Positions 37,836-47,093 are shown, counted from the stretch's first letter. The stretch: DNA of 64,000 bases from Neptunicella marina (GCF_014270035.1 NZ_JACNEP010000006.1:62001-126000), one strand, 5' to 3'. Numbers and translations are program-made. The notes: a model not told the origin generated them from the letters alone.

Positions 37836-38123
37836 ATGTTAAAGCAAATTGGTATTGCGAGTTTATTAAGTCTGGCGGTTGTCGCATGTAAAGCGACCAC
37901 ACCACCGCCCTATGAAGCCGATAAAGCGCCTGAAGACAGGGAAAATTACAACGGCGCAAAAGGTCTGGTTCAGCAACAAAAAGATCAGTCCTATTTAATC
38001 GATAAAGCACAAAAAGATAGTTGTGAAAAAGCCAAACTGGACTGGGCTGAAGCACAATCCGGACAGAATGCCGCCGCTATGGGCGTTGCACAAAAACAGA
38101 TCGAACAATATTGTAAGGAATAG
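37836..38123 (+). CDS. Small hypothetical lipoprotein
   Basis: A 95-residue protein with signal peptide and lipobox (LAVVAC). The mature part is hydrophilic (QQQKDQSYLIDKAQKDSCEKAKLDW, then VAQKQIEQYCKE) with two further cysteines that could form a disulphide. AGG is upstream. Family not recognised. Confidence 0.7.
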   Translation: MLKQIGIASLLSLAVVACKATTPPPYEADKAPEDRENYNGAKGLVQQQKDQSYLIDKAQKDSCEKAKLDWAEAQSGQNAAAMGVAQKQIEQYCKE

Positions 38124-38203
38124 CGTTTCCTCGTGCATAAAACGGTTTTCATTGGGTTGGATTCGGATTAATTTATAACTCCGCTAACTCAATGGATTCT
38201 GAT

Positions 38204-38569
38204 ATGTCTCATCCTGCACATCATCACAAAATTAATTATGTGGAATTTCCTTCACAGGATTTAGTTAAAACAAAAGCCTTCTTTGCTCAGGTATTTGGCT
38301 GGACATTTACTGATTATGGCCCTGAATACGCAGCATTTTCTGGCGCCGGAATGGACGGTGGTTTTTACCAATCAAGTTATCAGTCGCGCACTGCCAATGG
38401 TGCAACGCTAGCCGTGTTGTACAGTGCTGAGCTGGAAAAAACACTGACAGCGGTCGAGCAGGCTGGTGGTGAAATTCTGCAACCCATTTTCTCCTTCCCC
38501 GGTGGTCGCCGTTTTCATTTTGCAGAACCTGGCGGCAGTGAGCTGGCGGTATGGTCTGATCCGGTATGA
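38204..38569 (+). CDS. VOC-family (glyoxalase-like) protein
   Basis: A 121-residue protein of one vicinal-oxygen-chelate module, with HKINYVEFPSQDLVKTKAFFAQVFGW and the C-terminal FHFAEPGGSELAVWS strand. I choose the second ATG (38204), which has GGA 7 nt upstream; the ATG at 38192 is possible. It is coupled to tag by a 4-bp overlap. Substrate unknown. Confidence 0.82.
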   Translation: MSHPAHHHKINYVEFPSQDLVKTKAFFAQVFGWTFTDYGPEYAAFSGAGMDGGFYQSSYQSRTANGATLAVLYSAELEKTLTAVEQAGGEILQPIFSFPGGRRFHFAEPGGSELAVWSDPV

Positions 38570-39180
38570 GTGATTTATATATCGCTCCCGATAACCAGCC
38601 ACGCTGCAAGTGGGTGGGCGTAACCGAAGAGTTTATCGCATATCATGACGCTGAATGGGGATTCCCGGTAGTGGATGATATTCGCTTATTCGAAAAGCTG
38701 TGCTTAGAGAGTTTTCAGTCGGGGTTAAGCTGGCGAACTATTTTAGCCAAACGCGAAAACTTCCGGGCTGCCTTTGCCGGATTTGATTTTAATCAGGTGG
38801 CGCAGTTTGATGAAAGTGATAAACAACGGCTGTTGCAGGATGCTGGCATAGTAAGACATAAAGGCAAAATCGAAGCGGTACTCAACAATGCCAAAATGGC
38901 GCAAAAGCTGGTTGAGGAATTTGGTTCACTGGCGGCTTATTTCTGGCGGTTTGAAGTGGATACAAGCGAGTCAGGCGCACCGCAAACCCGTTCAACTTGT
39001 GCCGAGTCGGTGGCGCTGTCTAAAGAGCTTAAAAAACGTGGCTGGAAGTTTGTTGGCCCTACAACAGTGTTTGCTTTTATGCAGGCCATGGGACTCATTA
39101 ATGACCATGCCGAAGGTTGTGTTAGCCGCAGTATTGTGGCCGATGCACGCAGTCGGTTCACTTCTCCGGTAAAAGGATAA
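38566..39180 (+). CDS. tag: DNA-3-methyladenine glycosylase I
   Basis: A 204-residue base-excision enzyme that removes 3-methyladenine. The family landmarks are R-C-K-W-V-G near the N-terminus, YHDAEWGFPV, the FQSGLSWRTILAKRENFR catalytic helix region and the C-terminal zinc-binding ligand region (NDHAEGC). Length is normal for Tag. It is translationally coupled to the VOC gene and followed 3 bp later by an SDR gene, so the three may be cotranscribed. Confidence 0.95.
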   Translation: MSDLYIAPDNQPRCKWVGVTEEFIAYHDAEWGFPVVDDIRLFEKLCLESFQSGLSWRTILAKRENFRAAFAGFDFNQVAQFDESDKQRLLQDAGIVRHKGKIEAVLNNAKMAQKLVEEFGSLAAYFWRFEVDTSESGAPQTRSTCAESVALSKELKKRGWKFVGPTTVFAFMQAMGLINDHAEGCVSRSIVADARSRFTSPVKG

Positions 39181-39182
39181 TT

Positions 39183-39941
39183 ATGTCATCCATATCCCGC
39201 CCTATCGCGTTAATTACCGGTGCCAGCCGCGGAATCGGCGCGCAAACCGCGATTAAATTCGCTCGTCATGGTTATTTAGTGGTGATTAATTACCATCGCA
39301 ATCAACAAGCCGCCGAACAGGTTAAACAACAAATCGAAGCCGAAGGCGATCATGCTATTACCTACCAGGCCGATGTCAGCCAGCCGCAGCAAGTGGCGCA
39401 ATTATTTGCTGCGATTGATGAGTTAAACGGTGATTTGCGTGTACTGGTGAACAATGTCGGCATTTTGAAACAGCAAAGCCGTTTGGTAGATATGGACTTA
39501 GCGCGTTTTAATCAGGTGATGCATACCAACGTTAACAGCTGCTTTTTGTGCAGCGTCGCGGCAGTCAAACGCATGTCCAGCCAGCAGGGCGGACAAGGTG
39601 GTGTGATAGTTAATGTATCTTCCATGGCTGCATGTACCGGCTCGCCCAATGAATACGTGGACTATGCTGCCTCGAAAGGCGCGATGGATAGCCTTACCCG
39701 GGGGTTGGCGCTGGAAGTGGCGAATGAAGGTATTAGAGTTAATGCCGTACGACCCGGTTTAATTTATACCGATATTCACGCCAGCGGTGGCGAAGATGGC
39801 CGGGTAGATCGCTTGTCATCACGTATCCCCATGCAACGCGGAGGCAAAGCCGAAGAAGTCGCTAACGCGATTTACTTTTTAGCCTGTGATGAAGCCAGCT
39901 TTGTTACAGGCAGTTTTGTGGATGTTAGCGGTGGATTATAA
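39183..39941 (+). CDS. SDR-family oxidoreductase (FabG-like)
   Basis: A 252-residue short-chain dehydrogenase. The cofactor motif TGASRGIGAQTA, the NVGIL strand, catalytic S (NVSSMA) and Y-x-x-x-K (DYAASKGA) are intact. Probably NADPH-dependent. It follows tag by 3 bp; the substrate is unknown and resemblance to FabG is general to the family. Confidence 0.9.
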   Translation: MSSISRPIALITGASRGIGAQTAIKFARHGYLVVINYHRNQQAAEQVKQQIEAEGDHAITYQADVSQPQQVAQLFAAIDELNGDLRVLVNNVGILKQQSRLVDMDLARFNQVMHTNVNSCFLCSVAAVKRMSSQQGGQGGVIVNVSSMAACTGSPNEYVDYAASKGAMDSLTRGLALEVANEGIRVNAVRPGLIYTDIHASGGEDGRVDRLSSRIPMQRGGKAEEVANAIYFLACDEASFVTGSFVDVSGGL

Positions 39942-39964
39942 AAATAACCAATAAGGAGAAAATC

Positions 39965-40252
39965 ATGCAGGAAATCGAAGTTAGCTGGAAAATCGCATTA
40001 CGCATTTGGTGGAGTATTAGCTGGCGTACAGCCGTAATTATTTTACCCACAACTTTTTTAGTGGGCGCCATTTTAGGCTTTGGCATGGCGCTGTTTTCTA
40101 TCCCGATTGAGCCAAACAAAATTTACCTGCAACTGTTAGGTGCAAGTATTTCAATTGTATTGTCTGTTTGGATCTTAAAATGGGTACTGGGCAAATCGTT
40201 TAATGGTTATCGCATAGCGATTGTTAAACATGAAGATGAAATGGCAGCGTAA
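39965..40252 (+). CDS. Hypothetical two-helix membrane protein
   Basis: A 95-residue protein with hydrophobic segments at about 23-45 and 56-74, and a basic C-terminal tail. AAGGAG lies 7 nt before the ATG, and it follows the SDR gene by 23 bp, so it may be in the same transcript. It is the last gene before a long non-coding stretch containing repeat copy 1. No family recognised. Confidence 0.65.
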   Translation: MQEIEVSWKIALRIWWSISWRTAVIILPTTFLVGAILGFGMALFSIPIEPNKIYLQLLGASISIVLSVWILKWVLGKSFNGYRIAIVKHEDEMAA

Positions 40253-40471
40253 TTTGCTGCATTAATTAGCCATCCCTAGCTTTATTCTCCCCGCATCCAT
40301 GCGGGGCGAGCCATTCTTAATTCTAAGTTTTAAGCAAGCAGTGTTTGGCCCATATGTTCTATGTGAGACCATAAACTGCCAATATTTATTTAGTCGATGT
40401 CTTGTTGCCATTGCAAATCTGTTCTTTTCAGTAACAATGGCTCAGCGTTTTGAAATATCGATGCCTTTTTA
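40253..40471. other. Non-coding gap with a stem-loop upstream of repeat copy 1
   Basis: This 219-bp stretch has no gene I can support. It holds one clear hairpin, CCCCGCAT (40289-40296) with ATGCGGGG (40299-40306), which may end transcription of the preceding membrane protein gene although no T run follows. Confidence 0.5.
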
Positions 40472-41049
40472 TTTCACACACCTCCGGTGCGCGAGCCTAT
40501 TTGGAGAGACCCAAATAGGCGAAAGGTCTTTCACTCCACTTACTTTCTTAACGCCAGAACCAAACTGCCTTTAATTCGAAGCGGCCAAAGGCAGCAGTCC
40601 ATGCAAAGCATTGGCCTTGGCCGAACGTCCTGTTCGGCCATTCGAAAGCCAGCTTGGTTTTGGCTAAAAGTCAGAGTCGCAGTTAGCTAAACTTCGTTTG
40701 GCTGCTGTCGCGGTGATGGCTGACAGTGTTGGTTTTCCTAGTCAGCCAGAGGCTGACTTATTTCCCCATTCACTGTGGCCAATTTTTAATTCAGATAAGC
40801 GAACTGCCAGACGAAGCAGGGATGCCGAGTCAGTTACAACAGAAGGGATGTGGATTTGCAACGATGGCAGTTTGCCTGAATTGAAAATTGAACAGGCACA
40901 GTGCGGGGTGCCGTGGGGTTCTTAGGGGATTGCGGCAGCACAATCCCCTAAGTTGCTGGCGCCAACGCGCCGCCCAAACTTGAATTCTATGACAAATGAT
41001 TAGTTGCGCTGCAATAACTTAAGCTCTCGCGCCCCGAAAGGGCGTGAAA
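40472..41049. repeat. Structured dispersed repeat, copy 1 (578 bp, non-coding)
   Basis: The element begins TTTCAC and ends GTGAAA and shares colinear sequence with 57239-57889 (constant offset of 16839 from 40502 to about 40990). Stems seen: 40495-40504/40511-40520; 40618-40626/40632-40640; 40685-40692/40696-40703; 40741-40747/40751-40757; a long-range stem 40780-40794/40876-40890 with outer CACTGTG/CACAGTG; 40921-40932/40941-40952 (12 bp); and end pairing GCGCGAG (40489) with CTCGCGC (41026). No conserved reading frame is shared by the two copies. Confidence 0.9.
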
Positions 41050-41065
41050 TAAGCGATACGTCAGT

Positions 41066-41473
41066 TTATGCGGTTTGCTTCATATAACAGTAGTGATAAT
41101 AAATATGTGTTAAGCCACATAAAATAGGTCCATTTAGAATCAACAATAACAACATTGAAGCGCCAGTGTTTTCCGATGCAAACATCAGCCCTTCTGCGAA
41201 AAATACCACTTCCGCCAATATTGCTGCCAACACACCTACTATCAGAAAAACAAATCGCAGGAAAAAATTGAGTTTTATACCAATCGCTACGGACGACAAT
41301 GCCCAAAAACCGAGTAATCCACCCAGTCCCCAAAGCAGGACAAGTACTGTTATAAAGCTAAAGTCAGTGGAATTGAGCCAAATTTCTTTTAGCCAGAATA
41401 GCGCAAACAGTGCCAATGCCAGGCCAGGTAGCCAGCCAAAAATGATGGTTAGAGAGATGACGAGATTGCGCAT
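41066..41473 (-). CDS. Hypothetical polytopic membrane protein
   Basis: A 135-residue protein with four predicted helices (about 5-27, 40-65, 70-92 and 103-125). Its stop codon lies 17 bp from the end of repeat copy 1. GAAGGA is upstream of the ATG. No family recognised. Confidence 0.65.
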   Translation of the reverse strand: MRNLVISLTIIFGWLPGLALALFALFWLKEIWLNSTDFSFITVLVLLWGLGGLLGFWALSSVAIGIKLNFFLRFVFLIVGVLAAILAEVVFFAEGLMFASENTGASMLLLLILNGPILCGLTHIYYHYCYMKQTA

Positions 41474-41556
41474 AGGTACTGGTTTTCCTTCATATTAAAT
41501 CCATTTAGTGAGAAAGAGTTGGCCCGGCTTTTGTAAAAGCTAAATTCCTCATTCTA

Positions 41557-41592
41557 TTGGTTCACCTTATCGTTTTTATGTGGTGAAGCCAA
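41557..41592. other. Stem-loop in the gap before luxS
   Basis: TTGGTTCACC (41557-41566) pairs with GGTGAAGCCAA (41582-41592) with one bulged base. It lies between the divergent membrane protein gene and the luxS promoter; role unclear. Confidence 0.4.
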
Positions 41593-41670
41593 TTTATTGA
41601 TAGCAGGGCTGCTTTGTTGTGAATTAGATTAGAAATAAGACGGTTGTTACTGGAATTTGCATAAGCTCAT

Positions 41671-41699
41671 TTGGCTTTCCACTGTCACCTCCCTATAAT
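41671..41699 (+). promoter_or_regulatory. Sigma-70 promoter for luxS
   Basis: TTGGCT (41671-41676), a 17-bp spacer and a perfect TATAAT (41694-41699) sit about 55 bp before the luxS start codon. Confidence 0.75.
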
Positions 41700-41753
41700 A
41701 GCCAGCATTATCTAAACGCAGTTTTCAATTAATCTTCTACAGAGCGAATAATT

Positions 41754-42266
41754 ATGCCATTGCTAGACAGTTTCCGTGTTGATCACACCATTATGAAAGC
41801 GCCAGCAGTGCGCGTTGCCAAAACCATGCAAACCCCTAAAGGTGATAACATCACCGTGTTTGATTTGCGTTTTACTATCCCGAATCAGGATTTAATTTCT
41901 GAGCGTGGTATCCATACTCTGGAGCATTTATTTGCCGGTTTTATGCGTGCTCACCTAAACAATGACAACGTTGAGATTATCGATTTATCACCTATGGGTT
42001 GCCGCACTGGTTTTTACATGAGCCTGATTGGTGAACCAACTGAGCAGCAAGTGTCTGATGCCTGGTTAGCGGCAATGAAAGACGTGGTTGACGTACAAGA
42101 CCAATCTCAGATCCCTGAGCTGAATATTTATCAGTGTGGTACGGCTGAAATGCACTCGTTGGCAGAAGCCAAGGACGCGGCACAGAAAATTATTGATCAG
42201 GGCATTACCATCAATAAAAACGAAGATATCACCCTGTCTGATGATTTCTTAAAAGATCAGCTTTAA
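41754..42266 (+). CDS. luxS: S-ribosylhomocysteine lyase LuxS
   Basis: A 170-residue metalloenzyme of the activated methyl cycle that converts S-ribosylhomocysteine to homocysteine and DPD, the AI-2 precursor. The metal ligands are H54 and H58 (HTLEH) and C128 (QCGT), and C83 is the active-site cysteine. Length and motifs match. It is monocistronic, ends at a strong hairpin, and links to the methionine genes (metB, metF) elsewhere in the window. Confidence 0.98.
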   Translation: MPLLDSFRVDHTIMKAPAVRVAKTMQTPKGDNITVFDLRFTIPNQDLISERGIHTLEHLFAGFMRAHLNNDNVEIIDLSPMGCRTGFYMSLIGEPTEQQVSDAWLAAMKDVVDVQDQSQIPELNIYQCGTAEMHSLAEAKDAAQKIIDQGITINKNEDITLSDDFLKDQL

Positions 42267-42356
42267 GCAAAACCTTCGAAAAAAAGGCTGCTTGATGGAA
42301 AGCCGTTTACTTAAAGTGTTAGTTTGTATTTTACCACTGATCAAGGGCAATTATTG

Positions 42357-42378
42357 AGCGGAGGTTTCAACCTCCGCT
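42357..42378. terminator. Bidirectional terminator between luxS and the orphan gene
   Basis: AGCGGAGGTT (42357-42366) and AACCTCCGCT (42369-42378) form a 10-bp stem, followed by TTTGC on the plus strand; the convergent gene ends 5 bp later. Confidence 0.75.
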
Positions 42379-42382
42379 TTTG

Positions 42383-43579
42383 CTATATAGACAATGACTT
42401 TGGGTATTCAAACCTGTAGATGGTTCTATTCAGTGCGGCCTGTTTTATATTTGACTTGGCATTCTCAATCTCGTTTTCCGTCAAGATATCCAACCTCAAA
42501 GCATTAGAATCAATATCATCATTCCAATTACCATCGCCCCGCAGAGTTGTAAGGTAAGCTTGATAAGCACCAAGGAATTCCTGTAAAGGGACTCCACACC
42601 TTTCAGCAGCATCATCTAGTCGTTGAGACAGAAATTCATTGGATTGTTGTGGCTCGTCGGTCTTAGTCCTTTCTTGCCCGTCAAAAATATATCTTAGTAT
42701 TGATGTGCTCAGTTCAGAACCAATGATGTGGCATTTACCAATTTCTTCATCGGATAGATTGTCCTTTCCTTTGACTGAATTCATCAAATGTCGAAGTAAT
42801 AATGCTCCGGGTCCGGGATCGATTTGAGACGCTTTTGCTGAGTCTATGAACTTCGCAATAGCACCTAAGTAGGCATTAACACTTCCAAAAAATACTTCTC
42901 TTCGGTCATCAGTGAATACGGCGGTTTTGGGTTTGCCTTCCTCACCAAAACTGAGTCCAGCTTGAAATATATGATTTGCAAATTCAGACTCATCAATTCC
43001 CTTGTTGATCCGCTCGCCAGCTATAATCACTGCTACTTCTAGCCAAACAAAATTAATTGCGAATTCTGCTTCATGCGTTTTTCGTAATTCAGCAAACTCT
43101 TCAAAATTTTCAGTAACAAAGTCCATTGCTGATGATGCGTTCTGCATAGCATTCACTAAAGCTTCCGTTCCAGCCTCATTTTTCAATACGTTTTTGCTAT
43201 TTTCTGAACTTGTAGCAGGGCTAGAGTCTGGATATATTTTGTCCAATAGGTTCCGAAGGTGAGTATCAAAATTGTCTTTTACACCTAGCTTTGTTAACTC
43301 CGCGTGCATGGTATGAACCAAACTCTCAACCTCTTTTTGGAGTGGCTTTATGGTTTCTGCTGTATATTCATGTTCCTTTTGTACTTTTTCGAATAGACTT
43401 TCAATTCTCTTGGCGATATTTTTAATCCCTTGATCATCGGTAACTTGACAAGCAGCGATGGCATGTATTTTACATTGCTGGAATTGCAGTTTCTCTAAAC
43501 TATCGATAGGTCTCCCCGGTCTCAGTTGCCAGCCAATCCAAGCTGCGAAACCAATAATCACAATAACTAATAGTTCCAT
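42383..43579 (-). CDS. Orphan membrane-anchored coiled-coil protein
   Basis: A 398-residue protein with one N-terminal TM (MELLVIVIIGFAAWIGWQLR), a coiled-coil/charged region (about 60-110) and a helical remainder with no recognisable catalytic motif. AGGAAAA precedes the ATG. Its A+T-rich codon use and lack of kin among neighbours suggest recent arrival, but composition was not computed. It ends at the terminator shared with luxS. Confidence 0.7.
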   Translation of the reverse strand: MELLVIVIIGFAAWIGWQLRPGRPIDSLEKLQFQQCKIHAIAACQVTDDQGIKNIAKRIESLFEKVQKEHEYTAETIKPLQKEVESLVHTMHAELTKLGVKDNFDTHLRNLLDKIYPDSSPATSSENSKNVLKNEAGTEALVNAMQNASSAMDFVTENFEEFAELRKTHEAEFAINFVWLEVAVIIAGERINKGIDESEFANHIFQAGLSFGEEGKPKTAVFTDDRREVFFGSVNAYLGAIAKFIDSAKASQIDPGPGALLLRHLMNSVKGKDNLSDEEIGKCHIIGSELSTSILRYIFDGQERTKTDEPQQSNEFLSQRLDDAAERCGVPLQEFLGAYQAYLTTLRGDGNWNDDIDSNALRLDILTENEIENAKSNIKQAALNRTIYRFEYPKSLSI

Positions 43580-43822
43580 TCAAATTTTCCTTTTTATTTA
43601 ATTTTCCAAAGATTAACGGTTATTGCTGTTCTTTGTAATAGATAATTTTTTCAAGTGTCACCGGCCCTTTTGCCTGATGCAGCCTTTTTTACTGCTCCAA
43701 TACTTTCACTTTTGTTTCACCTGTTTTGATGTGTATTACTAACTTTTTGATTTCATTGTTTATCTAGTAACGGTAGCAATCTGTCGGTAGAGTAAGCGTT
43801 TAATATCTGGCTGGAGAAAATT

Positions 43823-44437
43823 GTGTCTGCGTCCCCCTGGTTAACACCGGTCACTCTGAGCGGTAATCATGTTGAATTAATTCCTTTGGCGGCAGAACAT
43901 GCCGATGCGTTGGTGGAAGCGGCAACTGACGGTGAATTATGGAATTTGTGGTTTACCAGTGTGCCGAATGCCGATTCGGTGAAAGCGTATATTGATACCG
44001 CACTGCAACAGCAACAACAGGGCCTGGCGCTACCTTTTGTGGTGGTGGAAAAAACATCGGGACAGATTATTGGCTCAAGCCGTTATTGCAATGTGGATAA
44101 TAAAAACCAGCGACTGGAAATTGGTTACACCTGGTATGCAAGGCGCTGCCAGCGCACGCCGGTGAATACTGAAGCAAAATTACTGTTGTTAACCCATGCT
44201 TTTGAACAATGTGGTGCGATTGCGGTGGAGTTTAGAACGCACTGGCATAATCAGGCCTCGCGTGCTGCCATTGCACGTTTAGGTGCTAAGCAGGATGGTG
44301 TTATGCGCAATCATCAGCGTATGGCCGATGGCAGCTTGCGTGATACCGTGGTGTTTTCGATTATTGAATCGGAATGGCCGGGCGTAAAAACCGGGCTCAG
44401 ACATAAACTTAAATACCGCCCGGTAATTGCCGGATAA
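43823..44437 (+). CDS. RimJ/RimL-like GNAT acetyltransferase
   Basis: A 204-residue GNAT protein. The N-terminal LSGNHVELIPLAAEHADAL strand-helix and the acceptor-side segment EFRTHWHNQASRAAIARLGAKQDGVMRNHQRMADGSLRD match the RimJ/RimL type. It starts with GTG and has GGAGA 5-6 nt upstream. Substrate unknown. It is divergent from the orphan coiled-coil gene. Confidence 0.82.
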   Translation: MSASPWLTPVTLSGNHVELIPLAAEHADALVEAATDGELWNLWFTSVPNADSVKAYIDTALQQQQQGLALPFVVVEKTSGQIIGSSRYCNVDNKNQRLEIGYTWYARRCQRTPVNTEAKLLLLTHAFEQCGAIAVEFRTHWHNQASRAAIARLGAKQDGVMRNHQRMADGSLRDTVVFSIIESEWPGVKTGLRHKLKYRPVIAG

Positions 44438-44460
44438 GGTTTTTGAACAAACATAAAAAA

Positions 44461-44485
44461 AGCGGCTGATTAAGCCGCTTTTTTG
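44461..44485. terminator. Bidirectional terminator between the GNAT and hydrolase genes
   Basis: AGCGGCT (44461-44467) and AGCCGCT (44473-44479) flank a 5-nt loop, with a long A run before and T run after, serving both converging genes. Confidence 0.9.
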
Positions 44486-44498
44486 TTTGCTTTAACAA

Positions 44499-46382
44499 TT
44501 AATCGTTAATGGTTTTAAAGCTGATGGAGCTTGGGTATTCCGCGCTGTGGTAAATGCGGTGATCCGCTTTTACAAAATCTTCTTCTTTAGCTTTGAAGAT
44601 GTTGTCCACATATTTCTGCGGATTTCTGTCCAGGAACGGGAACATGCTGCTTTGTACCTGAATTTGCAGTTTATGGCCGCGTTTAATGGTGTGCAGTACA
44701 TCCAGTAACTCGAAGTTTACCTTGGTTGGCGTGTTTGGCTCAAACGCTTTGGGTTCGCTCATGCTATCGCGGAAACGACCACGTAATACACCCCAACGCA
44801 CCAGCTCATGACGGTTGCCGGTTTCTTTGTCGATTTCGTTGTTGTTCACGTCTTTACCCGGGAACACATCGACTAATTTGACCACGATATCCGCTGCGCT
44901 TTGGCTGGTAGAGAACCACAAGTCTAAATCGATAGCGCCCGCAATGGTCATATCCTGTTTAGCTACGTCGGTTTCAAATACCAGTACGTCCGGACGACGC
45001 GCAGTAAAGCGCTGGTCTTCTGCCATATAAGGTCTGTCCCAGCCACGGCCAATGGCTGCTGAATGTGGAACCGGCTTGTTAGGATCACTCACGTACTCAG
45101 CGTAACCGCCTTTAGTTTCTTTGTGATCAAGCAGTTTTTCATCGGCGCCCATATACAGCGTCACTTTTTTACCGTCTTTGGGTGGCCACTGCGCAAATTC
45201 TTTCCAGCGGTTGCTACCGGTTTCAAACATGGTGGCTTTAGCTAAAGGCTCAGCTTTGTCGCCTTTTAAGTTATGTTTGAAGAATGGCAGCAGGATGTGT
45301 TCCTGGAACCATGCACTGGTGTTAAAACCAAACTGTGCTTCACCCATATGTGAGCCGTCTTTGGCATTCCACTGTCCGTGGTACCAGGGACCCATAATGA
45401 TGTGCACATTGTCTTTTTTGTTGTTTTTAGACATGGTGTTGTAGGTTGCTAACGGACCATACAAGTCTTCGGTGTCGTACCAGCCGCCTACAACTAAGGT
45501 AGCAGGTTTAACGTCTTTAAAGTGCTGTAAAACGTTACGTGCTTTCCAGTAGTCGTCGTAATTTGGATGCTCGGTCAGCTCGTTCCAGAACGGACGCTCA
45601 CCGTGGAAATATTTATCGTTTACATTAGAAAGCGGACCCAGATCACGGTAGAACTCATAACCGTCCGGTGTATCCAGCTTCATGCGCTCTGGCCAGTATT
45701 CAAATTGACCGTCACGTTGTTTATCGAAGGTATCGAAGAAGATAAATGCCATCGGGATCGAGAACGCACCGTTACGATGGAAGTCGTCAAAAAACCAGTC
45801 GGCAATTGGCGCTTGTGGCGAAATGGCTTTTAAAGCAGGGTGGCTGTTAATGGCACCCACCGAGGTGTAATAACCCGGGTACGAGGTACCCCACATGCCC
45901 ACTTTACCATTGTTGTTTGGAACGTGTTTTACCAGCCAGTCGATGGTGTCGTAAGTATCAGTTGCATCATCCGCAGCTTTGCCGCCTTTTTTGTAAGCGT
46001 CTTGCGGGCGCATGTTGACGTATTCACCTTCCGACATAAATTTGCCGCGCACGTCCTGGAATACAAAGATGAAACCTTCTTTCTCAAAGATTTCACTTGG
46101 CCCTAAACGGGTTTTGTATTTATCTGCGCCGTAGGGTGCAACACGATACGGCGTGCGCTGCATCATCATCGGGTATTTTTTGGATTTATCGTAAGGAATA
46201 TACACAGAGGTAAAAAGTTTTTTACCGTCGCGCATCGGGATTTGGTATTCGTATTTGGCATAGTGTGAGCGAATGTATTCCGCTCTTTCATTTTTTTCTT
46301 TGTCTTGTTCTGCCTGGGCAAAACTGCTGACCAGCAGTATGGAAATACAGCCCAAAAACAGACGAAGCGTCTTATTTTTCAT
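44499..46382 (-). CDS. Exported CocE/NonD-family hydrolase (X-Pro dipeptidyl-peptidase-like)
   Basis: A 627-residue protein with a signal peptide. The alpha/beta-hydrolase core has the nucleophile serine in GTSYPG and a histidine likely in GPWYHGQW; the C-terminal jelly-roll (from about residue 440, e.g. VLVFETDVAKQDMTIAGAIDLDLW) is the X-Pro dipeptidyl-peptidase type. It should cleave acylated or peptide substrates outside the cytoplasm; specificity is unknown. ATG 46382 is preferred because it gives a clean signal peptide and has AAGGG upstream; an open frame 21 codons further back is rejected. Confidence 0.88.
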   Translation of the reverse strand: MKNKTLRLFLGCISILLVSSFAQAEQDKEKNERAEYIRSHYAKYEYQIPMRDGKKLFTSVYIPYDKSKKYPMMMQRTPYRVAPYGADKYKTRLGPSEIFEKEGFIFVFQDVRGKFMSEGEYVNMRPQDAYKKGGKAADDATDTYDTIDWLVKHVPNNNGKVGMWGTSYPGYYTSVGAINSHPALKAISPQAPIADWFFDDFHRNGAFSIPMAFIFFDTFDKQRDGQFEYWPERMKLDTPDGYEFYRDLGPLSNVNDKYFHGERPFWNELTEHPNYDDYWKARNVLQHFKDVKPATLVVGGWYDTEDLYGPLATYNTMSKNNKKDNVHIIMGPWYHGQWNAKDGSHMGEAQFGFNTSAWFQEHILLPFFKHNLKGDKAEPLAKATMFETGSNRWKEFAQWPPKDGKKVTLYMGADEKLLDHKETKGGYAEYVSDPNKPVPHSAAIGRGWDRPYMAEDQRFTARRPDVLVFETDVAKQDMTIAGAIDLDLWFSTSQSAADIVVKLVDVFPGKDVNNNEIDKETGNRHELVRWGVLRGRFRDSMSEPKAFEPNTPTKVNFELLDVLHTIKRGHKLQIQVQSSMFPFLDRNPQKYVDNIFKAKEEDFVKADHRIYHSAEYPSSISFKTIND

Positions 46383-46511
46383 TATGGTTTCCCTTGTGAG
46401 TGGAAATATCAACGTTGTCATCTGGCATAGCCAGCCAAACACCATACAAGCTGTTGCACAAAATACCTACGCGATTGAGATAAACTCCGACATTTTAGCG
46501 GCAAGTGCCGT

Positions 46512-47051
46512 TTACGTTTGTGATAAAGGTGTCATCTTGCGGCAGGCGGTAAGTAAGTCATCGATTAATGTTTCATTATTCAAAGCGTTAGCAATTGCTG
46601 CACCTCCTACCATTAATACGGCTTGTTGCAGCGCCCGTTCACGTGACAAACCACCCAGTTCGATGCGCTTAACTAAACCATCAAAAACACGTGTATAGGC
46701 ATCGCGAACCTGAGAATCTCGCTGACTAATATCGGTCGTCAGAAATGCCAGCGGGCAGCGCTTTTGTTGTCCGTGTAAATGCTCAGCAGACAGATACTGA
46801 CAGGCAATGTCGTTTAAGGCGGTATCGGGGCGAATTTGAGCTGCTTTGGCACGTGCACCAAAAACGATCGCTTCGGCGTACAGTTCCGATTTATTTTTAA
46901 AATGAGCATAAAAGGCACCGCGGGTAAGCCCTGCATGGTGCATAACCTGATCTATTGCTACATGGTCAAAGCCCTGATGGGTAAAAAGCTCTGCTGCACT
47001 AGTGAGAATGCGTTCACGTGTTTGTAATTTGTGTTGTGGTTTCCACGCCAT
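46512..47051 (-). CDS. TetR-family regulator of the GST gene
   Basis: A 179-residue TetR protein; HTH at about residues 12-60 (RERILTSAAELFTHQGFDHVAIDQVMHHAG, then RGAFYAHFKNKSEL). It is divergent from the glutathione S-transferase gene, and a long palindrome lies between. It likely represses both. Confidence 0.9.
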   Translation of the reverse strand: MAWKPQHKLQTRERILTSAAELFTHQGFDHVAIDQVMHHAGLTRGAFYAHFKNKSELYAEAIVFGARAKAAQIRPDTALNDIACQYLSAEHLHGQQKRCPLAFLTTDISQRDSQVRDAYTRVFDGLVKRIELGGLSRERALQQAVLMVGGAAIANALNNETLIDDLLTACRKMTPLSQT

Positions 47052-47061
47052 AATGTGTGAT

Positions 47062-47093
47062 CCTTAAAATATGTTCTTGAACATATTTTAAGG
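47062..47093. promoter_or_regulatory. 32-bp perfect palindrome between tetR and GST genes
   Basis: CCTTAAAATATGTTC (47062-47076) and GAACATATTTTAAGG (47079-47093) are perfect 15-bp arms around TT. This is the expected operator of the divergent TetR protein. Confidence 0.85.

Noticed and set aside
40698-40925. A 75-codon open frame inside repeat copy 1
   Set aside because: The frame is not kept in copy 2, and substitutions follow base pairing, not codons.
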